Under the pieces are notes generated by a model, which was not told where the DNA came from, made no database searches, and saw nothing but the letters and a program-made list of their open reading frames with translations. Shown in pieces: positions 42,916-51,042 of a stretch of DNA of 64,000 nucleotides. Made by a program: the position numbers and the translations under genes. Position 1 is the stretch's first letter, and the number at the start of each line of letters is the position of its first letter. Origin of the DNA: an uncultured Clostridia bacterium. Its GTDB lineage: Bacteria > Bacillota > Clostridia > Christensenellales > Aristaeellaceae. The stretch lies in assembly GCA_937894675.1 (NCBI GenBank), contig CALCQO010000002.1:209669-273668 (forward strand), given 5' to 3'.

Positions 42916-44520
42916 ATGTATACACTTTTACTGATTGACGATGAAGCGGAAATACGGGTCGGGCTGCGGGAAGTCATCCCCTTTGAGGAGTATGGCTTTG
43001 AAGTGGTGGGCGAAGCCGCCAACGGGCTGGAAGGCCTGCAGAAGGCGGAGGAGCTGCGCCCCGATTTAATCATAACCGACATCCGCATGCCGCTGATGGA
43101 CGGGCTGACCATGTGCGCCGAAATCCGCAAGGTGCTGCCCGCCGCCCAGTTTATGATTCTAAGCGGCTATGATGATTTTGAGTACGCCCGCCAGGCCATC
43201 GAGCTGCGCACCATGGCGTACCTGCTCAAACCCATTTCCGCCGAGGAATTCAAGCAGATGCTGGGCGGCATGCGGGACAAACTGGACGAGGATTTCGCCA
43301 GCCGCCGGGACATGGTGCAATTAAAGCGCCACTACCACAACAGCCTGCCGCTGCTCCGTGAAATGCTGCTCAACTCCATCCTGAGCGGCGGCATCTCCAG
43401 CCAGCGGGCGCTGGAAGCGGCCCGGGGGTATGAGATGCCCCTGGAGAGCCCCTTTTATTCTTTGGCGCTGATGCGCATGGACCATACCGCCCAGGCCATC
43501 CTGCAGCAGATGGAGGAGCCGGAGCTGCTGAGCTTCGCGGTCACCAACATTTTAAAGGAAATACTCAGCCGGGACACCACTGTCTATGTGTTCCGCTACG
43601 ACGGGCTGCTGGCCGCCCTGTTCCTTGTGCCAAAGGACAGCGCCGCCGCCCAGGAAAAGACCATCGCCGCCCTGGACGAGGCGCGCCGCAGCGTGCAGCA
43701 TTATCTGGAAACCAGTCTGCTCATTGGCCTAAGCGCCGCCACCCCTTCCCTGGCCCAGCTGCCCACCGCCGCCCAGCAGGCGGCCTCCGCCCTGCAGCAA
43801 AGCTGCATGTACGACAAAAACGAAGTGCTGTGCGTAACCGACATCGAGCCGGGCAGCGCCCAGGCCATCGCACCGGACGACAGCCTGATGCGCGCCTTGA
43901 TGAGCGCGCTGAAAACCAACGACGCGGCCTGCGTCAGCGAAAACCTGAAGCAATTAATCAGCGTATGCGAAAACCGCAAGCTGACGCTGAAAGCCTACCG
44001 CGCCTACCTGATGGAAATCATGGTGGCCTTGTTCCACATCATCCGGGACATGGACGTGGACGAGCAGGACTACGAGAACGTGCTGCGGGAATTGATGCGC
44101 TGCCCCGCCCCGCCCCAGGCCCTCAGCATGCTGCAGGACATCTATTTAAAGGTGGGCGAGGATATCGCCTCCCGCCGGGCGGACACCGGCACCCGCCTGG
44201 CCGCCGACGCCCAAAGCTTTATGAAGGAAAACTTCGGCAACGAAACATTGAACATGGAGACGCTGTGCGCCCAGCTGCACATCTCCTCCTCCTACTTCAG
44301 CATGCTGTTCAAGAAGGAAACGGGCAAAACATTCCACCAGTATTTAACAGATCTGCGCATGGACAAAGCCATGACGCTGCTGGCCCAGGGAGACATGCGC
44401 ACCAGCGAAATCGCCCGCAGCGTGGGCATCCCCGACCCCAGCTATTTCAGCTATGTGTTTAAAAAGCATCATGGCATCTCCCCCTCCCAGGTGAAGCGAA
44501 GGCAGGGGGGCGACAGTTGA
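42916..44520 (+). CDS. Response regulator with AraC-type DNA-binding domain (YesN-like)
   Basis: 534 residues. Residues 1-120 are a receiver domain: acidic pair IDDEAEIR, phosphorylated aspartate in IITDIRMPLMDG, and the KP motif YLLKPIS. The middle 300 residues have no recognised family. The C terminus (about 430-534) is an AraC double helix-turn-helix with SSYFSMLFKKETGKTFHQYL and PDPSYFSYVFKKHHG. It pairs with the histidine kinase that overlaps its stop by four bases. The likely target is the divergent mgl operon. Confidence 0.93.
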   Translation: MYTLLLIDDEAEIRVGLREVIPFEEYGFEVVGEAANGLEGLQKAEELRPDLIITDIRMPLMDGLTMCAEIRKVLPAAQFMILSGYDDFEYARQAIELRTMAYLLKPISAEEFKQMLGGMRDKLDEDFASRRDMVQLKRHYHNSLPLLREMLLNSILSGGISSQRALEAARGYEMPLESPFYSLALMRMDHTAQAILQQMEEPELLSFAVTNILKEILSRDTTVYVFRYDGLLAALFLVPKDSAAAQEKTIAALDEARRSVQHYLETSLLIGLSAATPSLAQLPTAAQQAASALQQSCMYDKNEVLCVTDIEPGSAQAIAPDDSLMRALMSALKTNDAACVSENLKQLISVCENRKLTLKAYRAYLMEIMVALFHIIRDMDVDEQDYENVLRELMRCPAPPQALSMLQDIYLKVGEDIASRRADTGTRLAADAQSFMKENFGNETLNMETLCAQLHISSSYFSMLFKKETGKTFHQYLTDLRMDKAMTLLAQGDMRTSEIARSVGIPDPSYFSYVFKKHHGISPSQVKRRQGGDS

Positions 44521-46250
44521 CAAACAAAAGCCGCGGCTACAGCCTGTATATCATCCTGCTGGTCTCCTTTATCGTGGTAGCCTTTACTGTGCTGCTGTTT
44601 TTGTTTGTCACCCTGGGGCCCAGGGTATCCTCCCTGATGCGCCAGAACGCGGTGGACCGCATCCGGGAAACGGTGCAGCAGAGCGCCTCGGGCTTTACCC
44701 AGTATACCGACAGCCTGCAGAGCACCATGCAGTTCGCCCTGTCCATCTTGCCTGACGACCCGGAAGCGGACGACAGCTGGCATGAAAAAATGGGCTTTTT
44801 AAAAGTGAGCATGCCGGAAATCTCCGCCATTGCCGTGTTCGACGAGGAGGGCACGCCCTTTTACACCACCGCAGGCCAACTGCGCGGCAGCCAGATGGAA
44901 GTAAACCAGGAGGACTGGTTTCTGCGCGCCAGGGAGCGGGAGGGCATCATCACCTATTTTTCCCCGCCCCATGTGCAATCCCTCTTTGACAGCCAGTACG
45001 CGTACGTCATCACCCTCTCCCGGGGCATCCGCTACATCCAGGAAGGTCAGCAGCGCCTGGGGGTATTGATGATGGATATTTACTACACCCAGTTCAGCCG
45101 CCTGGTGAACCGGGTGAAGCTGGGCGACAGCGGGTACGCCTTTGTGGTGGGTCCGGACGACAGCATCATCACCCACCCCAGGATGTCCCAGATCGATTTA
45201 AACCTGTTCAACGAGGATTTGCGCCCGGTCGCCGATACCATCATCGGCCTTTCGGACGCCAAAAAGGGCGGGCGGGACAGCGTGTATGTCATCCACTCCC
45301 TGGACCGCACCCGCTGGCGGCTGGTGGGCATCGCCTTTGTGGACGAGATTTCCCAGCTGCAGACCTCCTTTCGGCGCATGTTTGTGGTAGCCCTCATCAG
45401 CGCCGCCCTGCTGGCGGCGGGCATCGCCCTGGTGCTGACGCGCTTGATTATGCGGCCGCTGACGGTGCTGGGGGCCACGATGCTCAAGGTACAGCACGGC
45501 GACCTGAACGCCACCATGCGGGAGGGGGGCTTTAACGAAATCCGCGTGATTTCCGACACCTTCAACGACATGCTGTACCAGCTGCGGGAACTGATGGACC
45601 AGATTGTACAGGAGCAGGAGAAGAAGCGCCTCCACGAACTCAACGCCCTGCAGGCGCAGATTAACCCCCACTTCCTCTACAACACCCTGGACTCCATCAT
45701 CTGGATGGAGGAGCGGGGCAAGAGCCAGGAATCCATCCGCATGGTTTCGGCGCTGGCTAAGCTGTTCCGCATTTCCATCAGCAAGGGGCGCAACGAGATT
45801 ACCGTGCGGGAAGAGCTGGAGCATGTGACCAACTACCTGATTATCCAGAAGATGCGTTTCAAGGAAAAGTTTGTATACACCATCGACGCCAAGGAGGACG
45901 CCCTGCCCCTGCGCACGGTGAAGCTGATTTTACAGCCCCTGGCGGAAAACGTGCTGAACCACGCCATTGATGAAACCCTGGGCGAGCAGCTGCATCTGAG
46001 AATCACCGCCTATACCGAAGGGGACGACCTGGTGTTTACCGTGGGTGACGACGGGGTGGGTATCCCCGAGGAAAAGCTGGCCACCCTGCTGACCGCCCCC
46101 AGCGGCCAGAGCGGCATCGGCCTGCGTAATGTACACGAGCGCATCCAGCTGACCTACGGCCGCCGCTACGGTCTGCACATCCAGAGCGCGGAGGACGAGG
46201 GCACCCTCATCACCATCCGCCTGCCCAAGTACACAGGAGGGAAGGCATGA
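44517..46250 (+). CDS. Sensor histidine kinase (YesM-like)
   Basis: 577 residues, TTG start overlapping the regulator stop. One helix (about 8-32), an extracellular Cache-type sensor (about 35-285), a second helix (about 290-312) and a HAMP domain precede the His_kinase domain with INPHFLYNTLDSI, where the histidine is phosphorylated. The HATPase has DDGVGIPEEKL and SGIGLRNVHERI. This class, with an AraC regulator, senses sugars in many Bacillota. It ends four bases inside the next gene. Confidence 0.93.
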   Translation: MTNKSRGYSLYIILLVSFIVVAFTVLLFLFVTLGPRVSSLMRQNAVDRIRETVQQSASGFTQYTDSLQSTMQFALSILPDDPEADDSWHEKMGFLKVSMPEISAIAVFDEEGTPFYTTAGQLRGSQMEVNQEDWFLRAREREGIITYFSPPHVQSLFDSQYAYVITLSRGIRYIQEGQQRLGVLMMDIYYTQFSRLVNRVKLGDSGYAFVVGPDDSIITHPRMSQIDLNLFNEDLRPVADTIIGLSDAKKGGRDSVYVIHSLDRTRWRLVGIAFVDEISQLQTSFRRMFVVALISAALLAAGIALVLTRLIMRPLTVLGATMLKVQHGDLNATMREGGFNEIRVISDTFNDMLYQLRELMDQIVQEQEKKRLHELNALQAQINPHFLYNTLDSIIWMEERGKSQESIRMVSALAKLFRISISKGRNEITVREELEHVTNYLIIQKMRFKEKFVYTIDAKEDALPLRTVKLILQPLAENVLNHAIDETLGEQLHLRITAYTEGDDLVFTVGDDGVGIPEEKLATLLTAPSGQSGIGLRNVHERIQLTYGRRYGLHIQSAEDEGTLITIRLPKYTGGKA

Positions 46251-47116
46251 AAAGAACCGTCGCCATTGCCCTGACCCTGCTGGTCATCGTGGCCCTGATG
46301 GTGCTCTGGGGGGCGGAGCCCATTCAGCGCAGCACCGTGGCGGACGAAAAAATCCTGCTGCTGCTGACCAATAACGACACCGGCTGGTTCTTCCTGCAAT
46401 TGCGGGAAGGCGCCCAGGCCGCCTGCCAGAACCAGGGCGCCCTGCTGCGCACGCTGGTTATCAGCAGCGACAGCCTGCCGGCCCAGTTGGGCAGCATTTC
46501 CGCCGACGCGGCGCTGGTGTTCGTGTCCCAGGAGGAGGACCGGGCGATGGTGCAGCACTTCCTGCAGGAGAACGCCATCCCCTACCGGATGATACTCGAC
46601 GGGGACGAGGGCACCATCCACATGGACGAGCGCGGCGGGGCGATGCAATTGGCCCGCATCATCCCCAGCAACCACACCCTGGTCAGCGTGTACACAGACG
46701 AGGACGCCGCCGTAAGCGAGCGCATGCTGGGCGCGCTGGACTATATGGGAGACCGGGCGCCGGTAAAGGTGACCCCCGGGGAAACGCTGCCCGCCAGCCT
46801 GCATTTCGCCAGGGCATGCCTGGCGCTGGACGCCGAAGCCACCCGCTACATCGTGGACGCCAAGGAAAGGGGGCTGCTGCCCGCTTCCCTCCTGCTGTTT
46901 GGCTACGACACCGTGGAAACAAGGGTGAAGGACTTGGAAAGCGGCACGGTGTACGCCATGCTGATGCCCGAGCCCTACACCTTGGGCTACAACGGCGCCC
47001 TGGCTTCCATGACCGGGCAGATGCGCCCCTCGCCCCTTGGCCGCGTGATCACCAAGCGCACCATGTTTTTATCCCGCAATGTGCGCCTGGTATTCCCCCT
47101 GATACAGACAGACTGA
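46247..47116 (+). CDS. Membrane-anchored periplasmic-binding-like protein beside the kinase
   Basis: 289 residues. One N-terminal hydrophobic helix (MKRTVAIALTLLVIVALMVLWG) without an obvious cleavage or lipobox site suggests an anchor. The rest resembles the fold of MglB/RbsB-type binding proteins, in a diverged form: ILLLLTNNDTGWFFLQLREGAQ at the start in two stretches, DEGTIHMDERGGAMQLARI in the middle, and LFGYDTVETRVKDLE near the sugar-facing end. It probably presents a ligand or a bound binding protein to the kinase. Overlaps the kinase gene by four bases. Confidence 0.7.
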   Translation: MKRTVAIALTLLVIVALMVLWGAEPIQRSTVADEKILLLLTNNDTGWFFLQLREGAQAACQNQGALLRTLVISSDSLPAQLGSISADAALVFVSQEEDRAMVQHFLQENAIPYRMILDGDEGTIHMDERGGAMQLARIIPSNHTLVSVYTDEDAAVSERMLGALDYMGDRAPVKVTPGETLPASLHFARACLALDAEATRYIVDAKERGLLPASLLLFGYDTVETRVKDLESGTVYAMLMPEPYTLGYNGALASMTGQMRPSPLGRVITKRTMFLSRNVRLVFPLIQTD

Positions 47117-47119
47117 GGT

Positions 47120-48130
47120 ATGAAATTGAAACGCCTGATTGCCATTCTTCTCCTCCTTCTGCTGCTTGCCCCCGGGGCAATGGCGCAGGAGAAGCCCATC
47201 ACCATCGGGGTGCTGATTTACAACACCGCCGATACCTTCATGCTGAGCATCGCCCAGGAAATCCGCAGCCAGGCGGACGAGAGCATGACTTTGCTGGTGC
47301 GCAACGGCGCCAACAGCCAGGATGTGCAGATGCGCCAGGTGGAGGAAATGATCGCCAAGCCCGTGGACGCGCTGATTGTCAACCCTGTGGACCGCACGGC
47401 GGCGCTGTTTATCATCCGGCTGTGCCAGAAGGCGGACATCCCGGTGGTGTTCATCAACCGGGAGCCCCTGCGGGAGGACATGGAACTGTACGACAAAGCC
47501 TACTATGTGGGCACCCAGCCCCGGCAGCAGGGACAAATTTGCGGCGAGCTGGTGGCGGAATATTTTAAAAATCATCCCTCGGCTGATAAAAACGGCGACG
47601 GGCGGGTACAGTATGTATTGTTGAAGGGCGAGCCGGGACACCAGGACGCGGAGGAGCGCACCACCTACTCGGTGGCGGCGCTGGAGGACGCGGGGCTAAA
47701 GCCCGACAAGCTGGCCGAGGAAGACGGCGGCTGGGAAAAGGGGCGCGGCCAGCAGATCATGGCGGCATTCCTGTCCGAGTACGGCGACCGCATCGAGGCC
47801 GTCATCTGCAACAACGACGACATGGCCCTGGGCGCCATCGACGCGCTGAAAGCCGCGGGATATTTTTCCGGCGGACGGGTGATGCCCGTGGTGGGGGTGG
47901 ACGCCACCGCCCCGGCGAGGGAAGCGCTGAAACAGGGCACCCTGATTGGCACCGTGCTAAACGACGCGGTAGGCCAGGGGGCCGCCTCCCTGCAACTGGC
48001 AAGATTGCTGGCCCGGGGGGAGGAAATCGTCAACTCCGCCCTGCGCTACCCCCTGCAGGAGAACCGCTTTATCTGGGTGCCGGGGCAGAAGGTTGTCTAC
48101 GAAGCCCAGAAGGGATTCCCCGGCGTGTAA
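47120..48130 (+). CDS. MglB-like galactose-binding protein encoded with the two-component system
   Basis: 336 residues with a cleavable signal peptide (MKLKRLIAILLLLLLLAPGAMA) and no lipobox. The MglB pattern is strong: IGVLIYNTADTFM, VFINREPL, the calcium loop DKNGDGRVQYVLLKGEPGH close to E. coli MglB, and ICNNDDMALGAIDALKAAG. It lies three bases after the anchored protein and is the last gene of the system. It is a second galactose-type binding protein beside the transporter one, so a sensory role, with the kinase, is more likely than transport. Confidence 0.85.
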   Translation: MKLKRLIAILLLLLLLAPGAMAQEKPITIGVLIYNTADTFMLSIAQEIRSQADESMTLLVRNGANSQDVQMRQVEEMIAKPVDALIVNPVDRTAALFIIRLCQKADIPVVFINREPLREDMELYDKAYYVGTQPRQQGQICGELVAEYFKNHPSADKNGDGRVQYVLLKGEPGHQDAEERTTYSVAALEDAGLKPDKLAEEDGGWEKGRGQQIMAAFLSEYGDRIEAVICNNDDMALGAIDALKAAGYFSGGRVMPVVGVDATAPAREALKQGTLIGTVLNDAVGQGAASLQLARLLARGEEIVNSALRYPLQENRFIWVPGQKVVYEAQKGFPGV

Positions 48131-48212
48131 GGGCGCATCCGCTGATTTGTTCTTTATTTAAAGGATAATTGTAACAGTATTCCCGCCTTGCCCACAATTT
48201 CACGGCATTTGC

Positions 48213-48241
48213 TTGCCATACGCCAATTTACCCAGTATAAT
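48213..48241 (+). promoter_or_regulatory. Promoter of ireB-ruvX-yrzB
   Basis: TTGCCA (48213-48218), 17-base spacer, TATAAT (48236-48241). No terminator is seen between the preceding gene and this promoter. Confidence 0.85.
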
Positions 48242-48268
48242 ACCCTGTGAAGGAAGGGAGGAAACGCC

Positions 48269-48532
48269 ATGCAAGACACGTTCAACACCACCGAAATGCG
48301 GCCGATAACCGAAGGTTCTCAGACCGCCCGGGATATCCTATACCATGTTTTCCGTGCCCTTCAGGACAAGGGGTACGACCCCATCGCCCAGCTGGTGGGC
48401 TTTGTGCTGACGGGGGACCCCACCTACATCACCAGCCACAACAGCGCCCGCAGCATGATTTGCCGCCTGGAGCGGGACGAGATTCTTGAAGAGCTGGTCC
48501 GCTTCTACATCAGCAACAACTTCACTGCCTGA
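48269..48532 (+). CDS. ireB: IreB-family regulatory phosphoprotein
   Basis: 87-residue UPF0297 protein, named after the IreK kinase substrate of Enterococcus that influences cephalosporin resistance. Family residues FNTTEM and GYDPIAQLVGFVLTGDPTYI are present, with threonines near the N terminus that are phosphorylated in relatives by PASTA kinases. prkC is elsewhere in this window. Its stop overlaps the next start by one base. Confidence 0.93.
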   Translation: MQDTFNTTEMRPITEGSQTARDILYHVFRALQDKGYDPIAQLVGFVLTGDPTYITSHNSARSMICRLERDEILEELVRFYISNNFTA

Positions 48533-49353
48533 TGGGGCGCGTCCTGGCGCTGGACGTGGGGGACAAACGCATCGGCATCGCCGTCAGCGACCCCACGCGC
48601 CTGATTGCCTCCCCCCACAGCGTGTATACCCGCGTGGGCTGGGGCCCGGATGTGCGCCATGTGCACAAGGTAGCCCAGGACACCCAGGCGGATTCCGTCG
48701 TGGTGGGGCTGCCGCTGAATATGGACGGCAGCCGGGGCTTCCAGGCCGAGAAAATCGAGGCCTTTGCCCAAAAACTGCGGGAAGCGGGGCTGGACATTCA
48801 CCTGTGGGATGAAAGGCTGTCCACGGTATCCGCGGAGAGAGCCCTGATAGAGGGCAACATGCAGCGGGCTGACCGCCGCAACACGGTGGATCAGGTAGCC
48901 GCTGCCATTATTTTGCAAAGCTATCTGGACGCCGACAAACAACTGCTAACAACGTGCTCGCACGATGTTGATAAGAAAGCGCCGACAGGCCTTTCACTTG
49001 AAGGAGGACATTCCATGTCTCATGAAAATAAACCCGTGAACGAAGAAGTCGAAGTCGAACTGGAAGAAATGGAAGACGGCAGCGACATTATTGAACTAAC
49101 CGATGAAGAAGGCGTAGTGACCGAGTTCCAATACCTGACCACCCTGGACCATGAGGGCGAAAGCTATGTGGTGCTGATGGCCCTGGACCAGGACGAAGAA
49201 GGCAAGGACGAGGAAGAAGGCGAAGTCGTTATCCTGAAGATCGAGCAGGACGACAAGGGCGAAGACATCTACGTTTCCTTTGACGATGAGGAAGTCAGCC
49301 AGCAGGTGTTTGATAAATTTATTAAAATGCTGGACGAAGAAGACGAAGAGTAA
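48532..49353 (+). CDS. ruvX: RuvX (YqgF) resolvase-like protein fused in frame to YrzB (DUF1292)
   Basis: Residues 1-137 are the RuvX/YqgF RNase H fold: LALDVGDKRIGIAVSD, VVGLPLNMDG, DERLSTVSAE and NTVDQVAAAIILQSYLD. It acts on rRNA ends or Holliday junctions. After a linker of about 24 residues, residues 162-273 are the acidic YrzB domain (SHENKPVNEEVEVE, then DEEEGEVVILKIEQDD). In most Bacillota these are two adjacent genes. Here there is no stop between them, but a full ribosome site and ATG remain at the joint, so both a fusion and a separate YrzB are possible. Confidence 0.85.
   Translation: MGRVLALDVGDKRIGIAVSDPTRLIASPHSVYTRVGWGPDVRHVHKVAQDTQADSVVVGLPLNMDGSRGFQAEKIEAFAQKLREAGLDIHLWDERLSTVSAERALIEGNMQRADRRNTVDQVAAAIILQSYLDADKQLLTTCSHDVDKKAPTGLSLEGGHSMSHENKPVNEEVEVELEEMEDGSDIIELTDEEGVVTEFQYLTTLDHEGESYVVLMALDQDEEGKDEEEGEVVILKIEQDDKGEDIYVSFDDEEVSQQVFDKFIKMLDEEDEE
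48945..48968 (+). repeat. Hairpin at the ruvX-yrzB joint
   Basis: AACA...CGTGC pairs with GCACG...TGTT around TCG-type loop, with one A/A mismatch, in the linker just upstream of the internal ribosome site. It could limit access to that site or slow read-through. Confidence 0.45.
49015..49353 (+). CDS. Possible internal start: stand-alone YrzB (DUF1292), 112 residues
   Basis: The ATG at 49015 has AAGGAGG at 49001-49007, seven bases upstream, and the protein from here matches the usual length and N terminus of YrzB (MSHENK...). Acidic residues dominate. It is nested, in the same frame, in the fusion described above. Whether the separate protein is made is an inference from the ribosome site. 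Function of YrzB is unknown. Confidence 0.6.
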   Translation: MSHENKPVNEEVEVELEEMEDGSDIIELTDEEGVVTEFQYLTTLDHEGESYVVLMALDQDEEGKDEEEGEVVILKIEQDDKGEDIYVSFDDEEVSQQVFDKFIKMLDEEDEE

Positions 49354-49363
49354 AACCGATAGC

Positions 49364-49387
49364 AAACGCGCCTGAAAAGGCGCGTTT
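49364..49387 (+). terminator. Terminator hairpin after ruvX-yrzB
   Basis: Perfect 9-bp stem AAACGCGCC / GGCGCGTTT (49364-49372, 49379-49387), loop TGAAAA; the tail is CTCTCG after three paired T. A degenerate second copy is at 49610-49630. Confidence 0.7.
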
Positions 49388-49404
49388 CTCTCGTCAAAAA
49401 AGGT

Positions 49405-49564
49405 CCTTCGGACCCTATTTCGCCGTTTGGGAACGATGGGGCCTTCCGCCTCTCGCTTCGCTCCCGAGGGTTGGAAGGCGTGGAAACCCTTGCTTCGCAA
49501 GGCTTACCGCACCACCGCACATGTCGCTGATGCGGAATACAGTAGGAGGGGTGCCCCCTCCTAC
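49405..49564 (+). repeat. HR5: cluster of hairpins unlike modules A-G
   Basis: Four or more stems in a row: GGTCC-TTC-GGACC (about 49407-49419); GCCTTCC / GGAAGGC arms (from 49441); CCTTGC / GCAAGG with a TTC loop (near 49488); and GTAGGAGGGG / CCCCTCCTAC (49542-49551, 49555-49564). It lies between two similar terminator hairpins, which suggests an inserted unit. No open frame is credible here. Confidence 0.65.
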
Positions 49565-49609
49565 ACCTCCCCTCCGGTTTTCTGCAGGCTCCCTTGACAG
49601 AATGAATCT

Positions 49610-49630
49610 CGCCTGAAAGGGCGCGTTTTC
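49610..49630 (+). terminator. Second, weaker terminator-like hairpin
   Basis: CGCC / GGCG (49610-49613, 49620-49623) with loop TGAAAG, then CGTTTTC. The CGCCTGAAA(A/G)GGCGCGTTT core matches the hairpin at 49364, so the two look like copies flanking HR5. Confidence 0.5.
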
Positions 49631-49638
49631 TTTATGAT

Positions 49639-50847
49639 ATGAGAACCAGATTGAGCAAAAAACACAGAACCGCCCTTTGGCTGGCCCTGGCCTGCCTGTT
49701 TTTGTTTGCCCTGATGCATGTGCTGCAGGGCAGCTCTCCCCTGCGGGTATCGGCGTATAATACCTATACCCTGCAGGCCATGCGGTGGCGGCAGGGGGAG
49801 ACAGCGCTGGCGGGGGATTATCCCCATCTGGAACTGGCCATTTATGAGGGGAAATACTATGTGTCCTTCCCCCCGGTGCCCACGATTCCCATTTATTTGC
49901 TGACCTATGTATTCGGCGACCGGGTGCCCGAAACCCCGCTGGTGCAGATGTACGCCCTGGGCGCGTGCCTGGCTCTGTACTATCTGCTGGCCCGGCGCAT
50001 GGCGTATGGCAAAGCGGCTCTCTGGGCGTTTCTGTCGTGCTTTGCTAGTTCCCTGCTGCCGCTATTGCAAAACGGCGCGGTGTGGTATCAGGCCCAGGTG
50101 CTGGCGCTGCTTTTGACGGTGTGGGCCATGGAGCGCATGGACGCGGATCAGCCCACAGCGGGGCTGCTTCTGTACGCCCTGGCGGTGGGGTGCCGCCCCT
50201 TCAACGCGCTGTACGGGCCGGTGCTGATGCTGCTGTATCTTAGGAAACATCCGCCGGCGGTGAAGGCTATTCGCCGGATGGCGCCGGGCATCGCGCTGGG
50301 GCTGGTGGTGGCGGCTGCCTATGCCTGGTATAACATGATTCGCTTTGATAACCCGCTGGAATTTGGCCATAACCACCTGCCGGAGTTTTCCTTCCAGGGG
50401 GGCGTGCAGTTTTCCCTTTCCCATGTAGGCAATAACGCGCGTACCTTCTTGTGGGGCTTGCCCTTTGAGTATACGGATACCAATAGCCTGAAGCTGAAGG
50501 TTTTCGGGTTCTCCCTGTTCCTGGCCAATCCCCTGCTGCTGTGCCTGGCGGGCTGGGCGCTGCTGAGTGTGATTTGCAGAAGAATGACGGTGGAGAAGGG
50601 GCTGGTGCTGCTGGGGTTCGCGGCGCACGCGACGCTGCTTCTGTGCCACCGTACAGGGGGCGGGTTTCAGTATGGCGCGAGGTATTGGATGGATTGCCTG
50701 CCCTGGGCGTTTCTGTGGATGGGACTGGAACGGAGGGATGATTTGCCCAGGATGAGGAAGTGGACGGAGGGCATTTCTCTCGCGCTGCTTGTTGTAGGAC
50801 TCGGGATGGCAGCCTATGGCGCCACGGTAGTTTTACTGCCGGGCTAA
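49639..50847 (+). CDS. Polytopic membrane protein, probable glycosyltransferase of the GT-C type
   Basis: 402 residues with about ten hydrophobic helices. Short charged loops contain RWRQGETALAGDYPHLE and YYVSFPPVPTIPIYLL after helix 1, as in GT39-like enzymes that use lipid-linked sugars, and GCRPFNALYGPVL and LCHRTGGGFQYGARYWMD further on. I cannot assign a substrate. No ribosome site precedes the ATG at 49639, and a terminator-like hairpin lies just upstream, so the start or the promoter is uncertain. Confidence 0.55.
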   Translation: MRTRLSKKHRTALWLALACLFLFALMHVLQGSSPLRVSAYNTYTLQAMRWRQGETALAGDYPHLELAIYEGKYYVSFPPVPTIPIYLLTYVFGDRVPETPLVQMYALGACLALYYLLARRMAYGKAALWAFLSCFASSLLPLLQNGAVWYQAQVLALLLTVWAMERMDADQPTAGLLLYALAVGCRPFNALYGPVLMLLYLRKHPPAVKAIRRMAPGIALGLVVAAAYAWYNMIRFDNPLEFGHNHLPEFSFQGGVQFSLSHVGNNARTFLWGLPFEYTDTNSLKLKVFGFSLFLANPLLLCLAGWALLSVICRRMTVEKGLVLLGFAAHATLLLCHRTGGGFQYGARYWMDCLPWAFLWMGLERRDDLPRMRKWTEGISLALLVVGLGMAAYGATVVLLPG

Positions 50848-50853
50848 GCCCTA

Positions 50854-50950
50854 TTGGGGTTTCCAAAGGGAATCATTCCCTTTGGTGGGGTGTGGGGTGA
50901 AACCCCGCATCATCCCCGTAAGCAAAACAGCGAAGCGCCTTTTGCGATGG
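50854..50950 (+). repeat. Composite hairpin repeat HR6, A-B-F
   Basis: Module A arms CCAAAGGGAA and TTCCCTTTGG (50863-50872, 50876-50885), loop TCA, 15 bases after the stop codon of the membrane protein. B is GGGGT-GAA-ACCCC (50894-50906), a paired change from GGGC-AAA-GCCC. F is GCAAAA to TTTTGC (50922-50945) around AGCGAAGCG. Confidence 0.9.
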
Positions 50951-50973
50951 TAGCGGCAAGAAAATAGAACAAA

Positions 50974-51011
50974 AACAAGGCTGGCACGTCATCATACGCG
51001 CCAGCCTTGTT
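50974..51011. terminator. Bidirectional terminator between convergent genes
   Basis: Perfect 12-bp stem AACAAGGCTGGC / GCCAGCCTTGTT (50974-50985, 51000-51011) with A-rich DNA before and TTAAAT after. It would stop the winged-helix gene on the minus strand and read-through from the plus strand. Confidence 0.85.
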
Positions 51012-51042
51012 TAAATAAACACAAACTCTCTCTTTCCCCCGC

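Noticed and set aside
49594..49638. TTGACA at 49594 as promoter of the membrane protein at 49639
   Set aside because: No -10 box at 16-18 bases; the next TATGAT lies 33 bases away.
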